The notes under the pieces: model-generated
Seen by the model: the letters and a program-made list of their open reading frames with translations, nothing else
The model's database searches: none
What the model was told of the DNA's origin: nothing
Program-made: the position numbers and the translations under genes
DNA from: Pseudomonadota bacterium
GTDB taxonomy: Bacteria > Pseudomonadota > Gammaproteobacteria > UBA1113
DNA length: 6,250 nucleotides
Assembly (NCBI GenBank): GCA_021782065.1
Contig: JAJXVQ010000069.1
Span: 1-6,250, forward strand
Direction: 5' to 3'
In this document: positions 1 through 5,716 of the stretch, one piece after another
Position numbering within the stretch: position 1 is the stretch's first letter
Layout: each line of letters starts with the position of its first letter

Positions 1-115
1 GTCATACGCTTTTAGATATAAGGTTAAGGACAACGAAAACCAGCCACAAAAGTGAAAAAAAGCCAAACAAAACCTTCAAGTCCATGAAAGGCTGACACCT
101 GTGATTGTTAATAAT

Positions 116-1249
116 TTATAACAATGTTTCGCTTGTATAGTAGTGGGACGCAATTTCTTTGCAATCCTTGCTGATTTCAATCTGCATGTCTTCTAGCTCT
201 TTCATTATCCTTTGAACATTTTCAGGACGTTTGAACGAGAAAAAACCACTGCGTGCCTTATTATAATCATTTAATACTCGCCTTAATTCTTCTTCAATAC
301 GCTTATGCCATGGGAATAACCCTCCGTTCCCATATGAGTCCGTTGATGAATATGCATTACAGAAGTGTGCCCTGTTCCCGGCTCTTTCCGCTTCATTTTG
401 ACATTGCCTTTCGAGAGCAGCCATTCTAGGTTTGAGACTATTTAATTCTTCGCTATTTTCAAATTTTTCTACAGCAACGTCAAATTGACGAAAAGGATTA
501 AAATGATGAATACGCTTCTCTTTGCTGTGGGTGCTCTCAGGCAAAAAGACTGTATTGATCAGTTTATCGCGGGGATTAAGATTAGCATCTGTGTAACAAG
601 AATAATGTCCGCCCAGAATTATAAGAGACCTTCTATCAGGCAATGCAAACGTATCCCGGATTTGCTCTGCAGTGGCATTAACAAATGCTGTTAACTTATC
701 AATCGTTAGACCATCCTTAACCTTAAAATATTTTTTTATAACATTCTCATTATTTTGGTCGTTATGTTCTTGTAAAATTAAAGCGGAATTCTGTTCTAGC
801 GCGCCAATAACTTCGGCCTTAAGATCTTTTCTTGATTCGAAATCTTTTATAAGCCCATCTAGTTCATCATGCCTTTTTTGGATGAACTTCTTATTAGTAG
901 ATAGGGCCCCTTTTATGGCGGGATCATCTACATCGGAATTCAGGATATCCTTAAACATATCTCGAGCAATTACAGCCAGCTGATAGTGATCTGGCGTTTT
1001 AGCCACACCGCCTTCCAAAGTTTTATTCCCGAGCCCGAGTTCAGCCCTTATTAGATTATAATACTGCTGTAATTCTTTGGCCCGTTCAGTGTTAGGAAGA
1101 GGGATCCCTTTTTTCAGGCCTTCAATAAGACTTATTGCTGCTTTTTGTAGGTTCTGCCCCCCTACGTGACACGGACAGGCTTCTATTTTGCCTTTATACT
1201 CTTCCAAAAAAGTGTTGAAATCTTTAAATTTTTTTGGTTCTGCTGCCAT
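116..1249 (-). CDS. Orphan soluble protein of unknown function, 377 aa (possible secreted effector)
   Basis: I do not recognise the family. The protein is soluble and charged, with no signal peptide and no membrane segment. Visible traits are a Cys-Pro-Cys-His cluster at residues 25-28, a long charged helical and possibly coiled-coil stretch at about 115-165, a short hydrophobic core (SLIILGGHYSCYT, 208-220), and a second charged helical tract at about 315-365. The motif RSGFFSFKRPENV lies at 333-345, and an acidic ELEDMQIE patch at 351-358 precedes a C-terminus ending in two leucines. The ATG is chosen because a GAGG Shine-Dalgarno (1259-1262) lies 9 bases upstream and an in-frame TAA lies a few codons further up. 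It stands alone, divergent from the response regulator gene. A size of 300-400 residues, lack of recognisable domains and a charged C-terminus would fit a type IV secretion effector, but this is speculation. That it is a real coding gene is fairly sure: long frame, good start, good promoter. Confidence 0.8.
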   Translation of the reverse strand: MAAEPKKFKDFNTFLEEYKGKIEACPCHVGGQNLQKAAISLIEGLKKGIPLPNTERAKELQQYYNLIRAELGLGNKTLEGGVAKTPDHYQLAVIARDMFKDILNSDVDDPAIKGALSTNKKFIQKRHDELDGLIKDFESRKDLKAEVIGALEQNSALILQEHNDQNNENVIKKYFKVKDGLTIDKLTAFVNATAEQIRDTFALPDRRSLIILGGHYSCYTDANLNPRDKLINTVFLPESTHSKEKRIHHFNPFRQFDVAVEKFENSEELNSLKPRMAALERQCQNEAERAGNRAHFCNAYSSTDSYGNGGLFPWHKRIEEELRRVLNDYNKARSGFFSFKRPENVQRIMKELEDMQIEISKDCKEIASHYYTSETLL

Positions 1250-1384
1250 AATATTATGCCTCGCGTTATTTATTTATAAAATATGCCCCTATTTCCTCCT
1301 TTTTCAATAAAAAATCCATCTTTTGGTGCACGTAAGTATGAAAGTAGTTACTAAAAACCATTTTCAAATTTCCCAAAATAGCGG

Positions 1385-1401
1385 CTAATACTAACTATTA
1401 G
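1385..1401. promoter_or_regulatory. Dyad overlapping the -10 box: candidate operator
   Basis: CTAATA (1385-1390), five bases, then TATTAG (1396-1401) make a perfect 6+6 inverted repeat. It lies over the -10 box and the adjoining spacer of the orphan gene's promoter, where a bound dimer would block RNA polymerase. The half-site only loosely resembles the TTAAT core reported for Legionella/Coxiella PmrA sites, and those are tandem rather than inverted, so I do not assign a regulator. AT-rich DNA produces such dyads by chance fairly often. Confidence 0.35.
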
Positions 1402-1416
1402 TCATTTCTTTGTCAA
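1388..1416 (-). promoter_or_regulatory. Sigma70-type promoter for the orphan gene
   Basis: Read on the minus strand, a perfect TTGACA -35 box (1411-1416) is followed after exactly 17 bases by TAGTAT (1388-1393), a 4 of 6 match to the -10 consensus. Transcription would start near 1381, giving a leader of about 130 bases before the ATG at 1249. That leader contains an AAGGAGG sequence (1295-1301) with no ATG, GTG or TTG at useful spacing after it; the true start has its own weaker GAGG. The box matches and spacing are read directly; activity is inferred. Confidence 0.6.
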
Positions 1417-1562
1417 TCTAATTTATCTGATTGTATTATAAGGAAATCTATAAACTTACGGATAAATATTCAAGCCTAGCCGAAACAGAGCGCTTATAGG
1501 TTCTAACTGCCATAAAATTGCTCTTTTCTTGATTTCAGTCTATGATATAGCCATCGTCAATG

Positions 1563-1738
1563 AAGATGCGGGATCTAGTGAATGCTCTGGTTTTGAATCA
1601 AAGCACTGTCATCCACGTCGAAGGCGGGGATCCAGGCTCAATCAAGGTTTTCTGGATCCCCGACTGCGGCCTCGCGGCCTGGTCGAGGATGACAAAGCGT
1701 TGATTAAAAATCAGTGTGTACGCAAAATCCCGCATCTT
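1563..1738. repeat. MITE-like palindromic element, 176 bp, non-coding
   Basis: The two ends carry a perfect 12-bp inverted repeat, AAGATGCGGGAT at 1563-1574 and its complement at 1727-1738. Inside, the next 40 bases of each arm align without gaps and match at about 28 positions, including the shared GTCATCC. The arms then continue into GGGGATCCAG (1626-1635) and CTGGATCCCC (1652-1661) around a central AT-rich loop. The core (GTCATCC ... GGCGGGGATCCAGG ... CTGGATCCCCG ... GGATGAC) is the style of dispersed palindromic repeat common in many proteobacterial genomes. No transposase is encoded. AATGA occurs at 1559-1563 and 1741-1745 and could be a target duplication, but this is weak. The element ends 46 bases before qseB, so it either replaces or borders that gene's promoter; TTGAAA at 1737-1742, at its edge, could serve as a -35 box with a poor -10 near 1758. 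Confidence 0.7.
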
Positions 1739-1784
1739 GAAATGAGTATATATTCTGTATTCTAGACTGTGGAGATAATTATCA

Positions 1785-2450
1785 ATGCGCGCATTATTGA
1801 TCGAAGATGATGAAGACTTAGGGGAAATCATTCGTACTGCTTTGGCTAGAGAAGGCAACACTGTTGATTGGGTAAAAGACGGTCAAGCGGCCATCAGCGC
1901 CTTATCTACCGAAAATTTTGACGTTGCCATATTGGATTTAGGCCTGCCTAAAATTCCTGGCTTAGAAGTTCTACGTACCGTGCGTAATCAAGGCAATTCT
2001 ATCCCCATTTTAATCCTCACCGCTCACGAAGCCATAGAAGAACGGGTCAAAGGCTTAGACATGGGTGCCGACGATTATATGGTCAAACCCTTCGATTTAG
2101 ACGAATTGTCTGCGCGTATACGTGCCATGCGCCGCCGCGACTCCGGGCGCGCCAATCCGGTTATCGTTTACAAAGGCATCTCACTGGATCCAGCCGCACA
2201 TGCGGTTGCGTTTGAGGATCAATCCTTCAGTCTACCTCGCCGCGAATTTGCTTTATTGCAAAAATTATTAGAAAATCCTGGTAAGGCTTTGTCGCGCGAA
2301 CAATTAACACAAAGTATTTACAGCTGGGATGAAGATGTGGACTCAAACGCGTTAGAAGTGCATATCCATAATCTGCGTAAGAAATTTGGCAACGACATGA
2401 TCCGCACTATACGTGGCGTAGGATATATGATTGAAAAAGATGAATCATGA
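1785..2450 (+). CDS. qseB: OmpR-family response regulator, QseB/PmrA-like
   Basis: A 221-residue DNA-binding response regulator, close to the usual family length of about 220. The receiver domain (1-115) shows the acidic pocket Glu7-Asp8-Asp9, the phosphoacceptor Asp51 in ILDLGLP, the switch Thr79 in LILTA and Lys101 in MVKPF. The winged-helix domain (about 125-217) ends with the OmpR-type pattern SNALEVHIHNLRKKFG (187-202) and IRTIRGVGYMI (206-216). The segment YSWDEDVDSNALEVHIHNLR is very close to enteric QseB ([20 protein letters not shown]) and also resembles PmrA/BasR. I favour QseB because of the partner kinase's architecture. The start is the ATG with GGAGA (1771-1775) nine bases upstream. 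It would be phosphorylated by the kinase encoded 170 bases downstream and bind promoter DNA as a dimer. In Legionella and Coxiella the related regulator PmrA drives Dot/Icm genes, but orthology cannot be settled here. Confidence 0.93.
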   Translation: MRALLIEDDEDLGEIIRTALAREGNTVDWVKDGQAAISALSTENFDVAILDLGLPKIPGLEVLRTVRNQGNSIPILILTAHEAIEERVKGLDMGADDYMVKPFDLDELSARIRAMRRRDSGRANPVIVYKGISLDPAAHAVAFEDQSFSLPRREFALLQKLLENPGKALSREQLTQSIYSWDEDVDSNALEVHIHNLRKKFGNDMIRTIRGVGYMIEKDES

Positions 2451-2455
2451 TCACC

Positions 2456-2568
2456 TCTCGCACTTTTCGGTACATGTGTATATACTCACAGCAGTTGATT
2501 TTTAGGGTAGGCGTCGAGCCCTTGAGCACAAGGAATGACATACTTCTGTCATATACTGGGGTGCGAGA
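2456..2568. repeat. Segment with nested inverted repeats splitting the two-component operon
   Basis: The 170 bases between the regulator stop and the kinase start contain no gene. TCTCGCAC (2456-2463) is repeated in inverted orientation as GTGCGAGA (2561-2568), bounding a 113-base stretch. Inside are two further hairpins: CCTTG-AGCA-CAAGG (2520-2533) and ATGACA-TACTTC-TGTCAT (2535-2552), plus the palindrome GTATATAC (2478-2485). TATACT occurs at 2481-2486 and 2552-2557 and resembles a -10 box, but neither has a convincing -35 at the right distance. QseB/QseC-type genes usually overlap or nearly touch, so this stretch looks like an inserted or decayed palindromic element, or a structured leader that sets kinase levels. 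None of the hairpins is followed by a T tract, so I do not call a terminator. Confidence 0.4.
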
Positions 2569-2610
2569 TGGGCGAAGGCAACAGCCCCTAACTACAAATG
2601 CGAAGAGTAT

Positions 2611-2615
2611 AGGAG
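2611..2615 (+). promoter_or_regulatory. Shine-Dalgarno site favouring a TTG start for the kinase
   Basis: AGGAG ends five bases before TTG at 2621 but 14 bases before the in-frame ATG at 2630. The close spacing favours TTG (product beginning M-R-I-M-T-Y), while ATG would be unusually distant. The two choices differ by three residues and do not alter the first membrane segment. Confidence 0.5.
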
Positions 2616-2620
2616 AATAG

Positions 2621-4051
2621 TTGCGAATCATGACTTATTCGATTAGAAAATTTTTAGTTATAAACCTCCTAATTTGGATTACGTTAGCCACGACTTTGAC
2701 GGTAATTGGTAACTACATCCTAGACCAACGAGACATTGAGCAACATTTGGACTCATTGCTGGGGCAATCGGGCCTGGTTTTTCAAGCCTTAATAAGCGAC
2801 GATTTTAAATTGCGCGATCTAGCTCACGTTCAGAGACAATTAAACGAAATTCCAACTATAGTACGTCAAATATCCCGCTCCGGCAGAAATAAGAATATAA
2901 ATCTAGAAGATAAATTTCAATTTCAAGTATGGGATCAACAAGGAAATTTATTAGTACACTCTGTTAATGCTCCTCTAATCTCTTTATCGAACGGCGAAGA
3001 TGGCTTTACCAACATTAACATAAACGGCCACACTTGGCGTTCTCTTACCATCACCGATGTTGGTAGCAGCCTAAAGATCGTTGTGGGTGAACGTTTCGAT
3101 TCGCGAGTACAATTAGCGCGCAGCATTGCTAGAGACGATATCTTTATTATGCTGCTCATTTATCCACTATTAGGTTTTATGATTTGGGTCACTATAGGCA
3201 AGGGCTTATCGCCTTTAAATAAAATCGCCTATGAGGTTTCAAATCGCGATCGCTCGAATCTGTCCATAGTGGATTCAACTTCCGTACCGATTGAAATCAT
3301 CGCTTTGGTCGATGAGCTCAACAAACTATTAACCCGTTTACAAAGTGCTTTTGATCGAGAAAAACGTTTTGCCGCTGATGCTGCTCATGAATTGCGTACC
3401 CCCTTGGCAGCATTAAAATCGCAAGCACAGTTGGCATTAAAATTAAAAGACTCTCAAGAACGTAAAGCTGCATTAGACAAGCTGATCAGCATTGCCGATC
3501 GCAGCACTCATATCGTGCAACAATTATTAACATTAAGCCGTATAGTACCCGAAGAAGCCTATACCCTAACTGACATCAGCACTTTTGATATGCATAGATT
3601 AACCGTTGATGAAATAACCGATGTAGTCCCTAAAGCTATAGAAAAGAAAATTGAACTAGAGTTGATCTCACCAGAACATGCTTTGGCTTTGCAAGGACAA
3701 ATGACCAGCATCTCTATATTAATTCGCAATTTACTAGACAATGCCATTCGTTACAGTCCACCGAATTCGCATATCTGGGTCCGTTTAGAAGAAAAGAAAC
3801 AATCTATCGTATTGCAAGTTGCGGACAATGGTCCGGGCGTACCACCCGCATACCGTAAACGCATATTTGAGCGTTTTTATAGAGTATTGGGTAATAAAGC
3901 GCATGGTACCGGTTTAGGTTTAGCGATTGTGCAACAAATTGCTGATCTGCATCAAGCGACAATTACTCTGGAAAGCACACACCCTGAAACAGAAACGGGG
4001 TTTTGCATTACCATTGAGTTTCCTAAGATGCGGTTTAATAAAAAGAATTAG
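2621..4051 (+). CDS. qseC: Membrane sensor histidine kinase, QseC-like
   Basis: A 476-residue inner-membrane kinase. Transmembrane helix 1 spans about residues 11-33 and helix 2 about 173-192; between them is a periplasmic sensor region of about 140 residues. That large sensor separates it from PmrB, whose periplasmic loop is short, and matches QseC. A HAMP-like linker follows (about 193-245), then the dimerisation/phosphoacceptor helix with His256 in DAAHELRTPLAALKSQ. The ATPase domain has an N box (RNLLDNAIRYSP, 369-380), G1 box (DNGPG, 402-406), F box (FERFYR, 416-421) and G2 box (GTGLGLA, 429-435). All catalytic motifs are intact, so it should autophosphorylate on His256 and pass phosphate to Asp51 of the upstream regulator. 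It is somewhat longer than E. coli QseC (449 residues). The start is probably TTG at 2621; ATG at 2630 is the alternative. The ligand cannot be read from the sequence. Confidence 0.92.
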   Translation: MRIMTYSIRKFLVINLLIWITLATTLTVIGNYILDQRDIEQHLDSLLGQSGLVFQALISDDFKLRDLAHVQRQLNEIPTIVRQISRSGRNKNINLEDKFQFQVWDQQGNLLVHSVNAPLISLSNGEDGFTNININGHTWRSLTITDVGSSLKIVVGERFDSRVQLARSIARDDIFIMLLIYPLLGFMIWVTIGKGLSPLNKIAYEVSNRDRSNLSIVDSTSVPIEIIALVDELNKLLTRLQSAFDREKRFAADAAHELRTPLAALKSQAQLALKLKDSQERKAALDKLISIADRSTHIVQQLLTLSRIVPEEAYTLTDISTFDMHRLTVDEITDVVPKAIEKKIELELISPEHALALQGQMTSISILIRNLLDNAIRYSPPNSHIWVRLEEKKQSIVLQVADNGPGVPPAYRKRIFERFYRVLGNKAHGTGLGLAIVQQIADLHQATITLESTHPETETGFCITIEFPKMRFNKKN

Positions 4052-4065
4052 TGTAACGCCTTCTA

Positions 4066-4122
4066 TCCCTAACGGTCGACGCTCGGTTCATCAATTTATA
4101 ACCGAGCGTCGACCGTTAGGGA
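4066..4122. repeat. Perfect 23-bp-armed palindrome between convergent genes
   Basis: The left arm (4066-4088, starting TCCCTAACGG and ending GCTCGGTT) is perfectly complementary to the right arm (4100-4122), with an 11-base AT-rich loop (CATCAATTTAT). It would form a very stable hairpin in either transcript. There is no T tract on either side, so it is not a classical intrinsic terminator, although it could stop or protect the 3' ends of the convergent qseC and ybaL messages. It begins 15 bases after the kinase stop and ends 18 bases before the ybaL stop. Perfect arms suggest a recently inserted or actively maintained dispersed palindrome. Copy number elsewhere is unknown. Confidence 0.85.
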
Positions 4123-4139
4123 GCGAGAATTTCCAGCAA

Positions 4140-5381
4140 TTATCCTCTATCCCGCTGTTCCAGCTGCCTTGCAAAAGCTGATCGCTTAAGCGCCCAGCGT
4201 CTAAAAAGATCAAGCACTAAAAAAACCACCGAGTTGGCCGCAATGGAGATCAATGCTCCAGCCATTACCAAGCTTTGCCCCTGAACAGACATGAGGCCTA
4301 GAGCGACGCCTAAGCTCGCCAGGATAAACGAAAATTCTCCTATCTGTGCCAAGCTTGCACCTACGGTTACGGCGGTATTCAGAGGGTATCGAAGCAATAA
4401 AACCAAAATGATTGCCGCGATTGTCTTACCCACCATGATGATACCAACTACCGCCAATAGCTTCATTGGTTCTGTCCAAATGATACTAGGATCAAATAAC
4501 ATACCGACTGAAACAAAAAACAGTACGGCAAAAGCATCTCGTAATGGTAAAGATTCCTTGGCTGCACGATGACTGAATTCGGATTCGCGCATCATCATCC
4601 CGGCAAAAAAAGCACCTAAGGCAAATGACATATCAAATAGCTTCGCTGCGCCAAATGCAACCCCCACTGCAATAGCCACTACGCTCAAGGTAAAGAGTTC
4701 CTGCGAGCCCGTACGTGCTATATACCACAACACTTTGGGTAGAACTCGTCGCCCAAGGATCAACATCGTAGCAAAGAAGGCAATCATTTTGATCAACGTA
4801 AGCCCCACCGCTTCCCAGACATCGCTGCTTGAGACCACAGCAGCATGGCTAGCCGAGAGCACACTGGCTAGCGCTGGCAATAGAACGAGCACTAAAACCA
4901 TCGCCAGATCTTCAACCACCAGCCATCCCACTGCAATTTGGCCATTGACTGAATTAAGAAGCCCCTTAGTCTCTAAGGCGCGTAGCAACACCACCGTACT
5001 TGCTACTGAAAGACAAAGACCAAACACTAAAGAACTGCCTAGGCCCCATCCCCATAAGGATGCAGTGCCCATGCCTAGTAGTACAGCCACTATAATTTGC
5101 ACAATAGCACCCGGCACAGCGATGCGCTTTACTGACATCAAATCTTCGAGTGAAAAATGCAATCCGACTCCGAACATGAGTAGCATCACACCGATTTCCG
5201 CAAGCTGCTTTGCCAGACCAATGTCTCCGACGAACCCGGGAGTCGCCGGACCGATCAGAATCCCAGCAAACATATAACCTACTAATGGCGGCATTTTCAG
5301 GCGCGCGGCGATAAAACCAAAGATCAGTGCGAGACCAAAGCTGGCAGCAATCGTGGCAATCAGGCTAACGTCATGAGGCAT
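4140..5381 (-). CDS. ybaL: YbaL/KefB-type cation:proton antiporter lacking the C-terminal RCK domain
   Basis: A CPA2-family membrane antiporter of 413 residues, made almost entirely of hydrophobic helices. Family landmarks are PPLVGYMFAGILIGPATPGF (31-50), LMFGVGLHFSLEDL (68-81), LCLSVASTVVLLRALE (122-137), WLVVEDLAMVLVLVLLPAL (153-171, Asp158 in the ion-binding region), FALGAFFAGMMMRESEFSHRAA (253-274) and SLAQIGEFSFILA (343-355). These align along their length with E. coli YbaL. YbaL has about 558 residues: after the last helix it continues into a cytosolic TrkA-N/RCK nucleotide-binding domain beginning with a GYGRVG-type motif. Here the protein ends in FARQLEQRDRG just after the last helix, and no RCK remnant is visible in the 88 bases before qseC. 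The transporter would therefore lack its usual gating module. The ATG start has AGGAG (5389-5393) seven bases upstream. Frame and motifs are otherwise intact, so an ungated functional form and a decaying gene are both possible. Confidence 0.9.
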   Translation of the reverse strand: MPHDVSLIATIAASFGLALIFGFIAARLKMPPLVGYMFAGILIGPATPGFVGDIGLAKQLAEIGVMLLMFGVGLHFSLEDLMSVKRIAVPGAIVQIIVAVLLGMGTASLWGWGLGSSLVFGLCLSVASTVVLLRALETKGLLNSVNGQIAVGWLVVEDLAMVLVLVLLPALASVLSASHAAVVSSSDVWEAVGLTLIKMIAFFATMLILGRRVLPKVLWYIARTGSQELFTLSVVAIAVGVAFGAAKLFDMSFALGAFFAGMMMRESEFSHRAAKESLPLRDAFAVLFFVSVGMLFDPSIIWTEPMKLLAVVGIIMVGKTIAAIILVLLLRYPLNTAVTVGASLAQIGEFSFILASLGVALGLMSVQGQSLVMAGALISIAANSVVFLVLDLFRRWALKRSAFARQLEQRDRG

Positions 5382-5405
5382 AGCTATTCTCCTTAATTAA
5401 GAACT

Positions 5406-5414
5406 ATCATAACA
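5406..5414 (-). promoter_or_regulatory. Extended -10 promoter candidate for ybaL
   Basis: On the minus strand TGTTATGAT (5406-5414) matches the extended -10 form TGnTATAAT with one mismatch. No recognisable -35 box lies 17 bases upstream, which extended -10 promoters can tolerate. Transcription would begin near 5400, about 20 bases before the ATG, leaving just enough room for the AGGAG ribosome site. It is divergent from the 6S RNA promoter, about 60 bases away. Confidence 0.35.
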
Positions 5415-5471
5415 TTCCATTTTTATGCGCACAGCTAATATTCTGTTCATATTTTGTTGCATAGAATAGAC

Positions 5472-5500
5472 TTGTAACGGCTATCAATATTGACTATACT
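5472..5500 (+). promoter_or_regulatory. Sigma70 promoter of the 6S RNA gene
   Basis: TTGTAA (5472-5477, 4 of 6 consensus) and TATACT (5495-5500, 5 of 6) are separated by exactly 17 bases. Seven bases after the -10 box lies G5507, which is also the first base of the long closing stem of the predicted 6S RNA. The agreement between the promoter-predicted start and the independently seen end of the RNA fold strengthens both calls. Confidence 0.7.
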
Positions 5501-5506
5501 ATATCT

Positions 5507-5672
5507 GAGCGTTTTGATTGGCATCTTATTTCTGAGCCGATACTGAAATATACAGGAACCAGGGTCAGTGATTGCGGTGTGCATGCTTGCCTTGTAGCAA
5601 GAAGCCTAAAACAATCCTATCCAATTCCACCTAGTGGGATGTGTGGTTCAGAATCAATGCCAACGAAATGCT
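5507..5672 (+). ncRNA. ssrS: 6S RNA (SsrS), regulator of sigma70 RNA polymerase
   Basis: 6S RNA mimics an open promoter, binds sigma70 holoenzyme and damps transcription in stationary phase. The ends form a nearly unbroken closing stem: GAGCGTTTTGATTGGCAT (5507-5524) pairs with ATGCCAACGAAATGCTC (5656-5672) with one bulge and two G-U pairs. A second stem pairs CTGAGCC (5532-5538) with GGTTCAG (5644-5650). Sequence blocks shared with E. coli 6S RNA are CTGAGCCGATA, GCATGCT and AGAAGCCTAAAAC (E. coli AGAAGCCUUAAAAC). The apical hairpin is CTTGC-CTTGTA-GCAAG (5586-5601), and a smaller hairpin ATTCCAC-CTA-GTGGGAT sits on the 3' side of the central bubble, as in other gammaproteobacteria. The length of about 166 bases is slightly short of E. 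coli (about 184). It has its own promoter and a strong terminator. In enterobacteria ssrS precedes ygfA; here it is convergent with htpG instead. I recognised this by eye from sequence and fold; no covariance search was run. Confidence 0.88.
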
Positions 5673-5675
5673 CTT

Positions 5676-5706
5676 TAAAAAAAAGCGCGAATATCGCGCT
5701 TTTTTT
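5676..5706. terminator. Bidirectional intrinsic terminator shared by ssrS and htpG
   Basis: Eight A residues, GCGCGA (5684-5689), a three-base ATA loop, TCGCGC (5693-5698), then eight T residues. The unit is symmetric, so it has a GC stem followed by a U tract on either strand. It lies four bases after the 6S RNA closing stem on the plus strand and about 10 bases past the htpG stop on the minus strand, and so can end both convergent transcripts. Confidence 0.9.
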
Positions 5707-5716
5707 ACGTCCACTA

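Noticed and set aside
1..95. Two short open frames on the plus strand entering from the left edge (ending at 55 and 95)
   Set aside because: Either could be the tail of an upstream gene, but both are under 32 codons, overlap each other in different frames and match nothing I recognise. No choice can be supported.
104..125. ATTGTTA / TAACAAT inverted repeat around the stop codon of the orphan gene as a terminator
   Set aside because: The stem is all but one pair A-T, the loop is eight bases and no U tract follows in the gene's direction. It is too weak to call.
485..983. Two plus-strand open frames inside the orphan gene
   Set aside because: They lie fully antisense to a longer, better supported gene; the predicted products are low-complexity or unremarkable and no ribosome sites were seen.
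1737..1763. TTGAAA plus TATTCT as the qseB promoter
   Set aside because: The spacing is 15 bases and the -10 matches only 4 of 6, so it is mentioned as a possibility but not listed as a feature.
1529..1861. Short open frames on both strands over the MITE-like element
   Set aside because: They read through the palindrome arms and, on the minus strand, into the start of qseB; the frames are a by-product of the repeat.
2511..4122. Shared GCGTCGA word between the operon spacer (near 2511) and the palindrome at 4066-4122 as one repeat family
   Set aside because: Only seven bases are shared and the surroundings do not align; chance is sufficient.
4735..5277. A 180-codon plus-strand open frame opposite ybaL
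   Set aside because: It is rich in Thr, Ser, Pro and Arg, as expected from the complement of a hydrophobic membrane protein gene. The opposite strand has clear antiporter motifs.
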